Source of the DNA: Aphrophora alni
Lineage: Eukaryota; Arthropoda; Insecta; Hemiptera; Aphrophoridae
Direction of reading: 5' to 3'
DNA length: 64,000 nucleotides
Assembly (NCBI GenBank): GCA_963513935.1
Contig: OY740769.1
Coordinates: 109,657,762 to 109,721,761 of the forward strand
A program made the position numbers and the translations under genes. Shown piece by piece: positions 25,293-37,552 of the stretch (position 1 is its first letter; each line of letters starts with the position of its first letter). A model generated the notes under the pieces. The model made no database searches. It saw only the letters and a list, made by a program, of their open reading frames with translations, and was not told where the DNA came from.

Positions 25293-25539
25293 TCTTCTAG
25301 AGATAACACATGATTTTAACATGTCAAAGTTTGTACCAATAATGATGGTTTAATACTTATTATATAGCACGAACAACTCCAAAATACTTACAAAATAATT
25401 TCCCATTAACTTTAGAGCATATTTGTTTTAAAAATGGGTCAAATTAAAAAAAATGAGACAAGTGAAAGCTTGAAGAGGTGGTGTTAGTAGTAAGAAATGA
25501 AGCTCTACTACTAAGGGGAAAATAATTTACACGTCCGTG

Positions 25540-25602
25540 CGATTTTTTAAAATATGGCGTAAAAGTAGTGTGGTTTTCGATGAACCACCCTGTATTTCAG
25601 TA
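25540..25602 (-). repeat. Transposon-end-like motif (TACAGGGTGGTTCATCG)
   Basis: On the minus strand the sequence starting at 25595 reads TACAGGGTGGTTCATCG. This resembles terminal inverted repeats of insect TA-inserting elements and the end of the element at 40637-41013. The matching opposite end was not found. Confidence 0.3.
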
Positions 25603-25968
25603 GGAGTCTTCAGACTGTGATTGAGTTTTTCACTTATTTGTCTAAAGCGAAGACAACTTAATATTATGTAAATATAATATTTAAAAACAAATTGTATTTA
25701 ATTAAGAAATTTATGAATTAACTTTTCCTAAAAATTACTTTTAAAATTCTTTCAGCCCTCCATGAAAAGAAGAATATCTGAAATTATTATTTGAGACAAA
25801 ATGGTTGATTAGTATTCCGGATTGTGTACCCAACTATGGTAATCGTGACGAAGTACAATTCAAAGTTTTTTTGTTGGCATTCAAACCTCAAATAGTACGT
25901 GCCTATCACCGGTTACGTAAGTAAGGATTTTAAGTACATTATATGCCCCAGATATTCTTCCACGCACA

Positions 25969-26065
25969 AGAATGCCTCAAGGTTTTCTCTACCGGCCTTG
26001 AACTGCGTACTTATAGTGTGCTGTGCTTTGTTTGGTTATATATTGATGATATTGTAATCGCCTGA
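25969..26065 (+). pseudogene. Decayed reverse transcriptase fragment (LTR-retrotransposon type)
   Basis: Two short conserved RT blocks lie close together. RMPQGF is encoded at 25969-25986, and LCFVWLYIDDIVIA followed by a stop ends at 26062. YIDD is the catalytic motif of LTR-retroelement RTs (family knowledge), and R-M-P-x-G upstream is typical of the Gypsy/Pao group. The blocks are in different frames and only about 70 nt apart, whereas intact RTs have roughly 40 residues between them, so the fragment carries a frameshift and a deletion. No gag, protease, integrase or LTRs are recognised nearby. Confidence 0.5.
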
Positions 26066-26106
26066 CTACAGACTTTGACTACACTGGGCCAAATTGTATA
26101 TTTTGG

Positions 26107-26391
26107 ATGACGCGCATTGGTTTGTTTTCACACTCCGATGATTCTGATACACCAAGAACTGACTGGCGTGCCTTGAAATACTTTCCACGTGAAAACCTGA
26201 TTATAAAACTTCATCCCGTTGCTCAGGAAGTCAGCTCCAAACCAGATCCCTGTATTCGTGACAAAATATTGAACGTGATTTACGTGTTTACTTTCTTATA
26301 TATACGTAGTATAAGAAATTATGATATGTACGTGATAGAACAAAGAAGTGATATAATTTTTCGTGAAAATCTCTGTTTTGAGCTAACCTGA
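26107..26391 (+). other. Unrecognised 94-codon open frame next to the RT relic
   Basis: Plus-strand frame just after the RT fragment, with a moderately polar composition (for example TDWRALKYFPRENLIIKL). It is the only non-repeat frame in the neighbourhood that does not look like random AT-rich translation, and may be another relic of the same retroelement. No domain can be named and no promoter or splice context supports a gene. Confidence 0.2.
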
Positions 26392-26825
26392 GCCCAAATA
26401 AATGGTTCACAAATATTCTACAAACTTTTCCACACACACCGAAAGAAAAAAATAAATTTTCAATTAAGGTAGATTTTAACAAAAACAAAAAAGAGTTAAA
26501 AATTATTTCGTACGTCTTAGCACTTTATTTTAAGTTGTAAATCTTCACATTTAATTTGATTGAAAGCGGATTTTGAAATATTTGAACATTTGTGACGTCA
26601 ATCGGTTTTACCCGATAATTTCCGAACCGCCATGTGGAGAGTGATTTTCTCAAATATATTTTGTATGAAACTTTAATGCATATATTATAGAAAAAATTGT
26701 TCAAAATCGTTTGAGCCAATTATGAGATTATCGAAATTAATATTTGATTTTTTTATACAAGTGCGTGAGGGAGAATGTCCACGGTTTATTAATTAGGCTA
26801 AATAAACATTAACTATACCTTTGTT

Positions 26826-27044
26826 CAGTATTATTTGTATTCTCATTTAATTATACCATAATTCAGTATTATTTGTATCATCGTTTCATTATTCCATAAT
26901 TCAGTAGTCTATTATTTGTATTGTCTTAAAATTATACTGTAATTCAGTATTGTTTGTATTGTCATTTAATTATACCATAAACCAGTATTATTTGTATTGT
27001 TATCTAATTAAACCATAATTCAGTCTTATTTTTATTATCATTTC
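26826..27044. repeat. 38-bp tandem repeat, about 5.6 diverged units
   Basis: Units begin CAGTATTATTTGTATT and end TTATACCATAATT; spacing is 38, 38, 43, 38, 38 bp. The copies are diverged, indicating an old array. Confidence 0.85.
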
Positions 27045-30000
27045 TTCGTAAATAATAATTTTTAATTATTTTCAAAAAGGAGTAATCAGACAATTTTAAA
27101 TACAGCGTTAAAAAAAATGATTACGAAATATTGTAAACAAGTGTTATTTCTTTGTAAAGACAAACTGTGATTTAACAATAATCATAAACATCTTTACTTT
27201 TACTCAAATGTCGCTCCTAACCTTCCCGTTGAAAGCGCCAGGTTAGAACACCCAAGTATTCAGTCAAACTACAAAGAATCGTGTCAACGAAACAATGACG
27301 CCTACATTATTGTGAAACAATCGAAGAATATTTATGTTTTTAGTTTATGCGTTGCAATAGATTATTCAGAGATGCATAACGGCCGTGTTTGTTTCGGCAA
27401 TCTCCGCCTACATTCGTTATGCTAACATCAAAACTACATTGTGTCCTTTTATAATGAAATCTCATGTTGCATAAGTTATTATAATTGTTACTAGCGTTTA
27501 TCTTGTAATTTTTCTTTATTTAAATCTCGGACTGGCAATCGTTACGGAGCAAAGCGATGTTTCCGAGATGGCAACGTGTGCTCACTTACGTTTACAAAGC
27601 TTTTCTTAAATCACAGAAATCGGATATATCAATCACGATTCTAGTTAATATCAATAACTGAAAATATGAGTTACGAATTGGTAATTAGTTTTATCAAAAT
27701 ATATTAAAATATGATATTGTACAGTCTTGCGTAATATTCTACAAATCGAAAATGAATATCTTACAGAATTCAACAAATACGTCAGTAATATTTGTCAATC
27801 TGGATACTAACAAATTAAAAACAAAGTAAATGAAACTAGCAAAATTGTTTTAGATTAATGTTACTAATTTGTAACAAAAATTGTAACCTAACAAAAATTT
27901 GGAAAATACACGTGAAAAAAAAAAGAAGATTATAAATATTTATTTATTTACGTTAGTCTTCTTTTAATATCTATGATCATTTTAATATAACGGTGTGGAA
28001 TCAAATTTTCTTTTTAAAGTCATTCTTCCATTTCCTGCTCTATATATTTAATCTTCCTGAAATAACACCCTACAAACTAAACATTTCAGTAATTACCATT
28101 GTTATAAAATTTAACTTTAATATGTTCTGATTTTTTCCTACAGTACAATTTCCACTTTTAGGAATATTCGAGTCAATTTTTTTAAACTTGGTTTTTTAAG
28201 ACTTTTGGGGTAAAAAATATAATTTTTAATATAAAGACGCTGGTAATTATATCGTTCGTACATTTCTAACGCATTTTTCATTGCTTCTGAACTGGTAAAC
28301 TTAATCCATTATTTAGAAGAAATCGTATATTTAAACTGAACGTCATTTCAATAGCAACCACTTTTAAAACTTTAATAAATGGCGATTCAGTACAACAATA
28401 TGAAATCGAACTGAGTTTAGTTGAACCAGCTATATTCAGGATATATGTTATCGTATTTTTGATGTGTCTCACATATTTCTAGTTCCTTGAAGATGAAACT
28501 ATTTCAAAAAATTTCTTCCATACACTTTCACATAAAAATAAAATGTATGGGCTGAACTCAAGACATCTAGTTCTTATCGACGATGGTCAATTTGCCTATT
28601 CACTTTAAATCAACTACTATCAAACATTAAACCTTGTTTTAATTATTTGATATCATTATGTAAATTATATTCGAATTCTGTTTACAAATACAAGACTTCA
28701 CAAGGCCCAGTTATCTACACGACAAAAGCGAGAATATGTTATATTTAAATAAGCAACACTTCAAGACCACTGTTGACTCCAGTTGAAGCCACGAGGGAAA
28801 TGAGTTATAAAATTTAAAGGATAAATATGAAGTCCGTCAGAAACGCAGAATTACGCATTTAGATGAAAGGAATAGAGTTGTATTTAAATATTTCTTAGAA
28901 CTTGTTAAAGATGCAAAGTGTCTAGTCTCCGAGTGCATTATTCTCACCAGAGATATTTTAAAATAATTTTTGATATTATGCCTTTCTATTTTTTTTCAGA
29001 GTGGCTAAATTCTATGTACGAGTTCCTGTTTTTGAGGTTATGATGCGCAGTTAAATTTTTTTCAGAATTTTTTATACACAAAAACAATGTTTAACAAATG
29101 TTTTGCTGTTATCTGCCAATCGTATTATTTCTAAGCATTACAAAACTGTTTTTAATTAAGGCCCCAAAAGATTTTTCATTGAAAATCCAATTTTAATCAA
29201 ATATGATGTAGGCCTACGCTTAGGACTAATCTATTCTAAAACAAAGCAAACTGAATTTATAAACATCTTTCAAAGAAAATCATAAAACGTTTTTAAGTGG
29301 GGAATTCTTGTACACCAACTTATCTCCTGGGGGAAAACTTCAGTAAAATAAAAAATCACTTTTTCTTTCTCGCATATAAGTGTTATTAAGGACATTTTTG
29401 GGGATATGGCAAAGAATACTATATTTACTTAGTATTTGGTTTAGTGGTAAGTGAGTGAAAAGTTAGTAGGCCTACGGTATTTTTGCACTGTTTATTGTAT
29501 TAACAAATTTTTCTCAGTTTTTGCTTAAATTGTCTTGACTTTAAATGAGAGTTATATATTTTTCATGGTTACTATAGTTGACGTGTTTACAATTACACAA
29601 TTTTCAATTTGTAACTTTAAAAATTTAAAATGATGGCAGTAATTTTCACCTTTTTTTACACTAAAAAAACAAAAACCATATACACTGAATATATTTCGAA
29701 AAGTTGTACTTCTCATTTCATACATGCACTTCGAAATACATGTAACTTCAGGTTTTCACAGTAGATATTCACTAAATCTATATGTTCTATAGTATGCTAG
29801 GGTTGTTTAAATACCATAATTAAATTTCCAATATTTATAGATACGCATAATTTAACAAAAATACAAATTATTTATTTGAATTCTTTATTTACTGTAATGA
29901 TTTCTATGCACGTTAAACGTATTGCAACGTGGCATACGTGATACGAACGCCTTCAGTAACGTGTGGGAGAGTGCCAATAAGTATGACCATTGTCATCATA

Positions 30001-30069
30001 CTATCTCTGCTTAATACTACTGTAGCTGTCATTATAAACTAGAGGGGGCTCAATACTGAGTGCGGACGT
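27045..30069. other. Intergenic, no gene recognised
   Basis: Mostly AT-rich. The stretch 27200-27610 is noticeably richer in GC and CpG (for example ACGGCCGTG near 27379, TTACGGAGC near 27543), but no open frame, RNA structure or repeat match was recognised in it. Confidence 0.4.
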
Positions 30070-30275
30070 ACCAATCCCAAGCTGGATCTACACATTTTGT
30101 TCCATGTTGTCTTGGGTTAAATCCTTCCTGCAGGATCTGTCTTGACCTACTCTTGTTCACTTCCGATACTGAGGCTGTTTAGAGTATTCGAGTGCGCTTT
30201 TATTTTATGTTCTTTTCTTACAAGACGATGATGACCGAGAGGTTTTTTGGCCTTTGTATAAGAAGAACAACAAAA
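30070..30275 (+). repeat. Interspersed repeat family B, copy 2
   Basis: Contains CCAATCCCAAGCTGGATC, TCTACACATTTTGTTCC, GTCTTGGGTTAAATCC, TCTTGACC, GAGTATTCGAG and then GACGATGATGACCGAGAG. It is collinear with 47000-47220. Its 3' end runs into GCCTTTGTATAAGAAG in a way shared with that copy. Confidence 0.7.
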
Positions 30276-32422
30276 CATAAAACATGACCAAAGTAAATAT
30301 TTAAAATTGTTAGTCTAATAGAGCCAAATTACCAACAATAGCGAAGCGAGTGGAAGTTCTTTTAAATATCCTAATTAGAGTTGTGAGATTTCGAGAAAAA
30401 CGTTGTTTCTTTAATTTCATAATAAATATAAAATTAGAGGTACATTCATAACAACGCGACATACAATTTTGACTTTTTTAAATCAGTTCAAATGGTTTAG
30501 TACAGTTGTAGTCCCTAAAGACTCAATCACAATATATTGGTAGTCATTTTCCCAAAATTGTAGGTTGAAGCGTTATCGACCAAACTGAAAGACTTTGGAC
30601 GCCGTCTCAGAAAATCCTTTATATTAAATTTGTGTGAGAAATGGAGGGAGTAAATTGAAAAAGAAACATAACTTTAAATGCTACTAAATTGTGAAGGAAA
30701 TAAATCTATTTTAAACCTTCATTGAATTTTAGATGTAGTTACGTATCTAATAAAAATGATATTTATTTTAAGTGTAGATAACGCATTTTTGAAATTTTGA
30801 TTTGGAGTTCATTGTGACACTTTTTTGTGGTATTTTCTATTCTTTCAACACAACACGACATATGTGTGGCGTAGACATAATTTAAGTTAGAAATTATTCT
30901 GTACGTATCATTAAAAACATTTTAACGACCCGTATAAAACATATTTTCGACCGACTTATCGATCTACTTTTGTATTTTAAAAAAAATTAAGGGTGAGTAA
31001 AGTTACGTGACCTATTGAGTAGGGAAATTTTTTTTTCAAATACAGTACGAAGATTTTCAAAGCTTCTTTCTGTATTTCCCAAGAGTCACTCATTAATTTT
31101 ACAATTTGATAGAAAGGACATTGAGATCTCTTGTGCATTTACGTGTTTTAAATTAATATATGAAGGAGATTAAATGAAAGTTGTTAAAAAATATTATAAT
31201 GGCAATTACACTAAATCATTATTAAGTTTCAAATTATGAGCTCAAAGAGTTATATTATTATATTTAATAATCACTTCAATATTATATTGTATTTAATTAT
31301 AATATTCTTTGTGAATCTGTTAAAAACTTAAACAAAAGTAAATTCAATTTTATTCATGACAATTTAATTTGCGATATTAAACTCTAAACTAAGGCTGTTT
31401 TAAAAAAAAATGAAAGTGAAATTATCAGTCGAAGAAAGTGAGAGTACTGGAGAGATGGAAAGATCAAGGCCAAGGCTACGCGGAGTAACGACTTCGTGGA
31501 AGATAAAGACTATGCTTTTTGTAATGTTTGGTTTGTTACTGGTCTGCTATTTGTAAAATAAACGAAACAAACTTTTCACAATATCATTCTCATAATAACA
31601 ATGTCTTAACAAACATAAATATTTGAGTAACAATTCATTTAATTGTCATATTACTTACGTAAGAAAAACAATGTTCAAATTATTAGAACTAGAGCCTTAA
31701 AAACCAGAGGTTTTAAATCAATAAGGAATATTTCGGGCAAATGTTATTACAAAAAAGTTTTATTTTAGATTTTCGCCCAGACAATACGTAGACTACTTAT
31801 GGTAAATTCGAAATAGGCGATACATTGTATAAACGTAACATTTAAGCTTTCAGGAACCTCTCTCTATCTTAACCTTCATCTCTATTCTTTAAGCAATTAT
31901 CATCAAAATCAATTTAACCTGTAGAAGACCTGTTTCATATGAAACTATAAATTTTGAGTTTTTCTGGGACTACCCATTCCGTTTGTTCTATGTAATGATA
32001 AACCTCTTAATATAATAGAAAAACTGTCGGATACAGTAGAGACGCTTTGCTGTGCTAATGACGCGAAATTTGTTTATGAGAGTTTTATTTTAACTGGCCA
32101 AAACCACTTTCTAAAAACATAAGTTTTTCTATATCTACATCGCTATAGACACTGATTTTTATAATCTATATGATCTATCATTATTTATTGTACGTCGTGT
32201 TTTGAACTTAAATTCAAGAAAGAAAGGATAAATAATATTATCCGGTGATATTAAGGATAGGACAGATATTTTTGATTCGTATAAACATTCCGAGGATAGA
32301 GTAGGAGGAGCGCAGTCTTTCACTCCTAGAGCTAAAACAAAATGATTCTAATCACGTTTATGATACATCTAGTTGTAGTATATTATAAATAAATGTTGAG
32401 TTTGACTTGTGGGATAATATTA
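30276..32422. other. Intergenic, no gene recognised
   Basis: AT-rich DNA. A weak, inverted echo of family B may exist around 31430-31510 (GAGATGGAAAGATCAAGG) but is too diverged to call. Confidence 0.4.
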
Positions 32423-32525
32423 GACGCGTTTCAATGACAAAGTCGCCATACAAGTGAGTTATAGTTTAGTTATTGTAGCTCATGTATCCCTGAGGATGTC
32501 GACTTTGTCGTTGAAACACGTTTGG
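32423..32525. repeat. Inverted-repeat element with hammerhead-like core CTGAGGA
   Basis: The left arm (32423-32449, GACGCGTTTCAATGACAAAG) is the inverted copy of the right arm (32495-32520, CTTTGTCGTTGAAACACG). The right arm carries the box CTGAGGA at 32490-32496, which fits CTGANGA exactly, then stem CGAC / GTCG with loop TTT, GAAA at 32513-32516 and CACG. The interior shares TTATAGTTTAGTTATTGTAG with the element at 21.2 kb, so both are one family. Confidence 0.6.
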
Positions 32526-33245
32526 TTAAATAGTTTTTGTGAGAACTTTTGCAGTATACTCTATATATCCCTTAACGTGAGATAACAAATCCAGGTGATA
32601 GGAATAGGTAGACATTCACGTAGATCTGCTACTTTATTAAATATTATCATTGTTTGTTGCAGGTATGGTTTTCTATTCCAAAGTCTAGTGAGTTCACCAT
32701 TATGTAAGTAATGTAGTTTTAAGATTTATTATATTATTTTCTGTTGTTGCTTTATAAACAGATCTGAGTGTTAGTCACATATACAACTATAACTTTATTG
32801 ATTTATTGTAGCAAGTTAAAATTCATTTTGTGAATTCGTGATTTTATTTGAAATCATGACTTCTCAAATTTTTTTAGAGAGTAATAATATAGAAGTAAGG
32901 AAATAACATTTGAATAGTTTTACAGCTTTGAATTTAGTTGATTTTAATTTCATTATTTTAGAGAGGATAATGATACTTTAAATCATAGCGCCTAACAAAT
33001 AATTATTCCGTGAACATTTTATTAGCACTGTTTCCTTGTGTTTATTTATTACATTTTCCTTTTTTAAATTTCTGATGAATAAACCTGAGCGTTGTAACAT
33101 TTTAACACTGCTTTGAACAAGAATTTTTAAATACACAGTTTTTATTTTAAATGCCTTTTAAAGTTTTAAATAAGGGTTAATTGTATTAGACATAAGTTGT
33201 TATTATTTTACAAAGTCTTTTATTTGATTTAACACTTAAAAACTA

Positions 33246-33251
33246 TTTATT
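33246..33251 (-). terminator. Poly(A) signal of the second RR-2 gene
   Basis: AATAAA on the minus strand, 37 nt past the stop codon at 33288-33290. A second AATAAA is at 33219-33224. Confidence 0.65.
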
Positions 33252-33287
33252 GTACATGAGAGTGGAACATTGGTTATAAGCTATAAG

Positions 33288-36200
33288 TTAATAATGATGT
33301 CCTCCGTACGCTGCATGTCCTCCGTATGCTGCATAAGCTGCACCTGCTGAATAGGCTGGAGCGAATTTAGCAATGGGAGCTGCGTAACCCAAGGGTGCGG
33401 CTGCGTATTTGGCGACTGGAGCGTAAGCTACTGGGGCTGCAATCTTAGCTACAGGTGCATAACCGGGTTCCTTGTGTACAACTGCGTTGAATCCGTTGGC
33501 AGGATCAGCTGTGTATTCTACAGTCCTCTTACTGCCGTCAGGTTCTACGAGACTGTAACTGCCTTGTACAACATCTCCGTGTCGGCTTTCGTGTTGGCTC
33601 TTGGAATCTCCAGTGAGAGCGTCTTGAACGTCGTAAGCGTAGCTGTATTGGGGGTTAGGGTCGTACTCATCAGCAACTAGCGCCTTGCCGTATGCGGGTG
33701 CGGCATATGCTAGTGGAGCTGGTGCATAAGCTGCTACTGGTGCTGCATATTTAGCTAAAGGTGCGGCGTACGCAGGAGCTGCGTAAGCGGCTGAAGCGTA
33801 TGCTGGACCACCGTAGCCCACTACACCTCCTCTCACTGCTGCTACAAGAGCTACGAATACTGCTATCTGTAAGAAATTATTTCACCATGCACAATCAAAG
33901 TCGAAAACGTAAAACATTTTAAACTAGACAAATATATAGCGCATATGTTTAATAATGTTTTAGGTAAGCTGTTATTTCTAACGGCGTATATATATAACGT
34001 TAGAAATAACATATATATATATATATATTCTGTAATAACAAAATCAATGATATTAGGAAAATAAACTATAAAAATATATCGTGGATGTTTATAATTTTGG
34101 CACGGATTATTTTTAGATCACCAAATACAATTATAAATATTTATTGGTTTGAAAACTTAATTATAATTATTATATCGATGATTGTTTTTTTGTTTTATTA
34201 ACAATATTATTTCTTGTCTTAAAAGTCATAATGAACTACAAATATATTACAGGTATTAAATTATAGTATATAGAAATGAATACAATAGTGATTTATTGGA
34301 ACATCCTATTTATAGCTATATATAAATGATAGAGAATTATTCCAAAAAGAGCCCCAATAGGTCATAGACCCAGTTTTAGGGACGTTATTATGTACAAAAT
34401 ACTACCATGCTCCAATACTAAAGAAATACAAAATTATATGAACATACGTATCTTACATATTACATATACACAAACTTACATAAATTCACAGAAACAACCA
34501 CCGATATAGTTACTAATCTAAATTTCACCCAAATACTTATCAAAACCAACAATTACAAAAAACATTAATATAAATTATAATATATAAAATTTATGTTGTT
34601 ACTTTTGATATTGTGGAACGTAATAATTATTAGAAATGTATTGTCTAATAGATTACAGACTGGTAACAAGTTACAAGCACGCATTCGACCTCTCTTATAC
34701 GGGAAGGTGTATAAAACGTGATAGAGCTTTCATCTCATTGTTGTACAAGATTAATGCTGCAAAACATTCGCATTTATCGCGTGATCGACTCCTGATTAGC
34801 GAATACAATAATTACGAAATCTTTTCAGAATATAACATTTGTTGATGATAAAATACAATAACTGAAATGAAACTTGATTTCTGTTCGTATGCAAAGAGCA
34901 TATTGTTTTGTAATATTTACAGTAGGAGAATTATTGTTCTGGATACAAAAGAGTTTAAATATGTGTAAATATGTTTACGAGTTTAATGTTTTTCAACTTA
35001 AGTATAATTTATTATTATTCTTTTAATTTAAATTTATGTACTGAAACTTTCTGTCACAATATAAATTTATTTCAAATTACTCTCATTTTGACTGAAGAAT
35101 TTTTCATGATTAATATTGTATTTTGTATTTTGTGAATGTTGTTGAAGTATTATTAAATGATATTTTTTCTAGTTATTAAGGAAAAGTGTTATTTTTTATA
35201 CATACGAATTTTTGCATGAGTTTGTGTCATTTATCTTCAAATTTCTAATATTGGAAGGAATTCGTGGGAGTTGATTTTGTGATATTCCATCAAACAACAA
35301 CATTCTTATAAAAACACCAGCATATTCGATATTTAGAATTAAAGAGAGTATGTGACATGATTTTGTTTTTCTTATTTATTATAAAATGTGCATCCAGGTT
35401 ACAAATGACACTATATAAAATCTAAATCAATGGTGATATTCATATAATACTTTCAATAAAGTTTCTTTAATTCAGCGAGTAAAGAAAATTTTTATTATTT
35501 TTTACTTGATTGAAATTTATGTTGAATTATTAAAATCCTAAATTTACAATTTTATTTTTAAACATTTAATTAAAAAATAAAATATTTAGGAAAAATAAAT
35601 TTAGGTAATTTACTGAATATCTAACTGTTAAAATATTTGTAGTCATAACAAACTATTATACAAATATTGTATCTATCAGGTTTAAATTGTTAATTTTTGG
35701 AAAATGTTTACTAAAATATAGCTCAAGTTCCAATATTTACTAGGAAATAATATATAAATTTCAAGTTTATTAAATATTGTTTTGAGTCTAAATTTACATT
35801 TAACGCTATGTTTATGCTTAACTCACTTAAATTTTCAAGTAACCTATCTTACTTGTTTAGGTATTTCCTTCTTTGATTTTTTAACAAGTAACTGATAAAA
35901 ACCTTAATCATCGTGACTGAAAGAATATATTAAAATAGTTTATAGTACTTTTTAAAGTAATTTAAAGATAACAACTGCTCTTTAAATTTGTAAATATTAA
36001 ATCCTGTTACTAAAGATTTTGATAATATTAAAAAAAAATAAATAAAAAAACAGCAATAAATGCTATTTAATGTTGAGGTCCTTCAAATATATTTTTTAAA
36101 TATTACAGAACATTGTATTTATGTTGAGGACAGTATAATTGAGGGAATTTGTATAATAATTAAGAAAAATAATTCTATATGATTTTGTTAGCTCTAAATT

Positions 36201-37481
36201 TATGTTCTTGAAATGTTTTGATTGTTGAATGTTCGAAGTGTACATACATTACGTCAATTTAAATATTAGATTACAAAAGTTTAGTTTTTGAATTATTAAG
36301 AGTTTTGTGACTGAATACCGTTATAAACCTAAGTGTGATTTACAATATAAAATTTCATACAATTATAGATGTTTCAAAGGAATTCTGTTCGCGCCTACCA
36401 CCTGTCAGTTTATTCTAATTCTCCCATTAATATATTTAAAAAGTTCAATATTACAGAATAAAACTAATATGATATTATTGATTACTTTTTACTTTAATTT
36501 AATTATCGACTGTTACGCCAACAATTAAAAGCATGAAAATTACTTTAATTTTTCAATAATCGGGCATTATCTTTTCCGTTGAAAATATTAGTTTATTATA
36601 TTTCATAAAAACGAAATACCGTATTATTTTGGGGTGTATAGAATTATTTTAACAAGACCATTTACTTATATTGTTTTAAAATTAATATTTACCATAATAT
36701 AGTCACAGTGCCATTTTTTATAGCCAGGCCATAGTACGTTTTTTTCCTTTAAAAAAAATTTAACGTGTATATTAAAGTTTTTGTCTACTTTCAACTGTTT
36801 CCTACAATAACAATTACATAAATATTCACAAAACCGAAAATAAATATTAATAATTTGTAGTTTGTTATTTATGCACAATTAATATTTGCTTTTTGAAAAG
36901 ACAATTGTAAGAAGGTTACAAAAATACATTTCTTCTAAGAAAATTGTACGTACACAATGATGTTTAGGCGTGTGAGCTTTGATTCGCAAGAGCTTTCTGT
37001 GGTCGTAGCCCTATGGAAATTTCTAAATAGTTATATTTTATTTTTGTATTAATTATTATTAAAAATAACTGTTTGTAGTAGTTGAACTTTAAGTAATAAT
37101 ATAAACAAGTTATTACGAAATACACTGCGTGTTTCTCTTACGCGTTATTGCATTAGTTACGTAACGCGTCCAGAGTTATGTATTTATTTAACTTATTCGT
37201 ATTAAAAAAGGAAAGAAATAGAAAAAAACTTATTATGTATGTAAATTTTGTATACAAACTTAAATACACAAGCCTTTTGGTATTTATGAAGATCAGGTAT
37301 TTATGGTAGCCCTATACTATTCAAATGAGCAATTTCATCCAAATTGTGATACCTACTACAATAATCAGAAATATATTTCACGATATCTCGCAGCTTATAA
37401 ATACGGTTTTTTAATTCTTTTGTAAAATCACAAATATAACGCATATATAAAGAATTTCACTGAACTCACCTGGTAAACCAT
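33288..37481 (-). CDS. RR-2 cuticle protein, 196 aa, two exons
   Basis: Coding exons are 37481-37470 (ATG GTT TAC CAG) and 33866-33288 (579 nt, stop TAA). The 3603-bp intron has donor GTGAG and acceptor AATTTCTTACAG, phase 0. The spliced start [18 protein letters not shown] is the signal peptide. Residues ~20-70 are Ala-Ala-Pro/Tyr rich. The RR-2 chitin-binding domain is at ~72-138, with [12 protein letters not shown], then [18 protein letters not shown], then [15 protein letters not shown]. The tail is Ala/Pro/Val repeats ending in Gly-His-Tyr-rich [14 protein letters not shown], a pattern known in cuticle proteins that may be cross-linked. The RR-2 core differs from the 13-kb gene at 4 of 67 residues, so the two are close paralogues, while their Ala/Pro arms differ in length. 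The frame is open with no ATG upstream of the domain in exon 2, which confirms that the micro-exon supplies the start. Confidence 0.95.
33867..37469 (-). other. Large intron of the second RR-2 gene
   Basis: Very AT-rich, with a perfect 13-bp hairpin and TA repeats near its 3' end (33971-34027). No nested gene is recognised; open frames at 34636-34845, 36307-36528 and 36666-36878 look like random AT-rich translation. Confidence 0.7.
33971..34010. repeat. Perfect 13-bp inverted repeat in intron
   Basis: GTTATTTCTAACG (33971-33983) faces CGTTAGAAATAAC (33998-34010) across a 14-nt TA-rich loop, followed directly by a (AT)8 tract. Possibly a tiny MITE relic or replication-slippage product. Confidence 0.85.
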
Positions 37482-37544
37482 TTTAAGTTGTGAATCGAAT
37501 GAAAGACGGAAACGTAATCCATAGTTGTGGAGTGTTGTTGTAAG

Positions 37545-37552
37545 CTTTTATA
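37545..37552 (-). promoter_or_regulatory. TATA box of the second RR-2 gene
   Basis: TATAAAAG on the minus strand, 71 bp upstream of the ATG at 37481. Start of transcription is expected near 37521; no clear TCAGT initiator is seen there. The flank at 37560-37690 is GC-richer than average. Confidence 0.7.

Noticed and set aside
23444..25309. 621-codon minus-strand and 596-codon plus-strand open frames
   Set aside because: Both are exact read-throughs of the 42-bp tandem unit, begin at non-ATG codons, and have no promoter, signal or splice context.
33474..33680. 68-codon plus-strand frame
   Set aside because: Antisense shadow of the second RR-2 gene.
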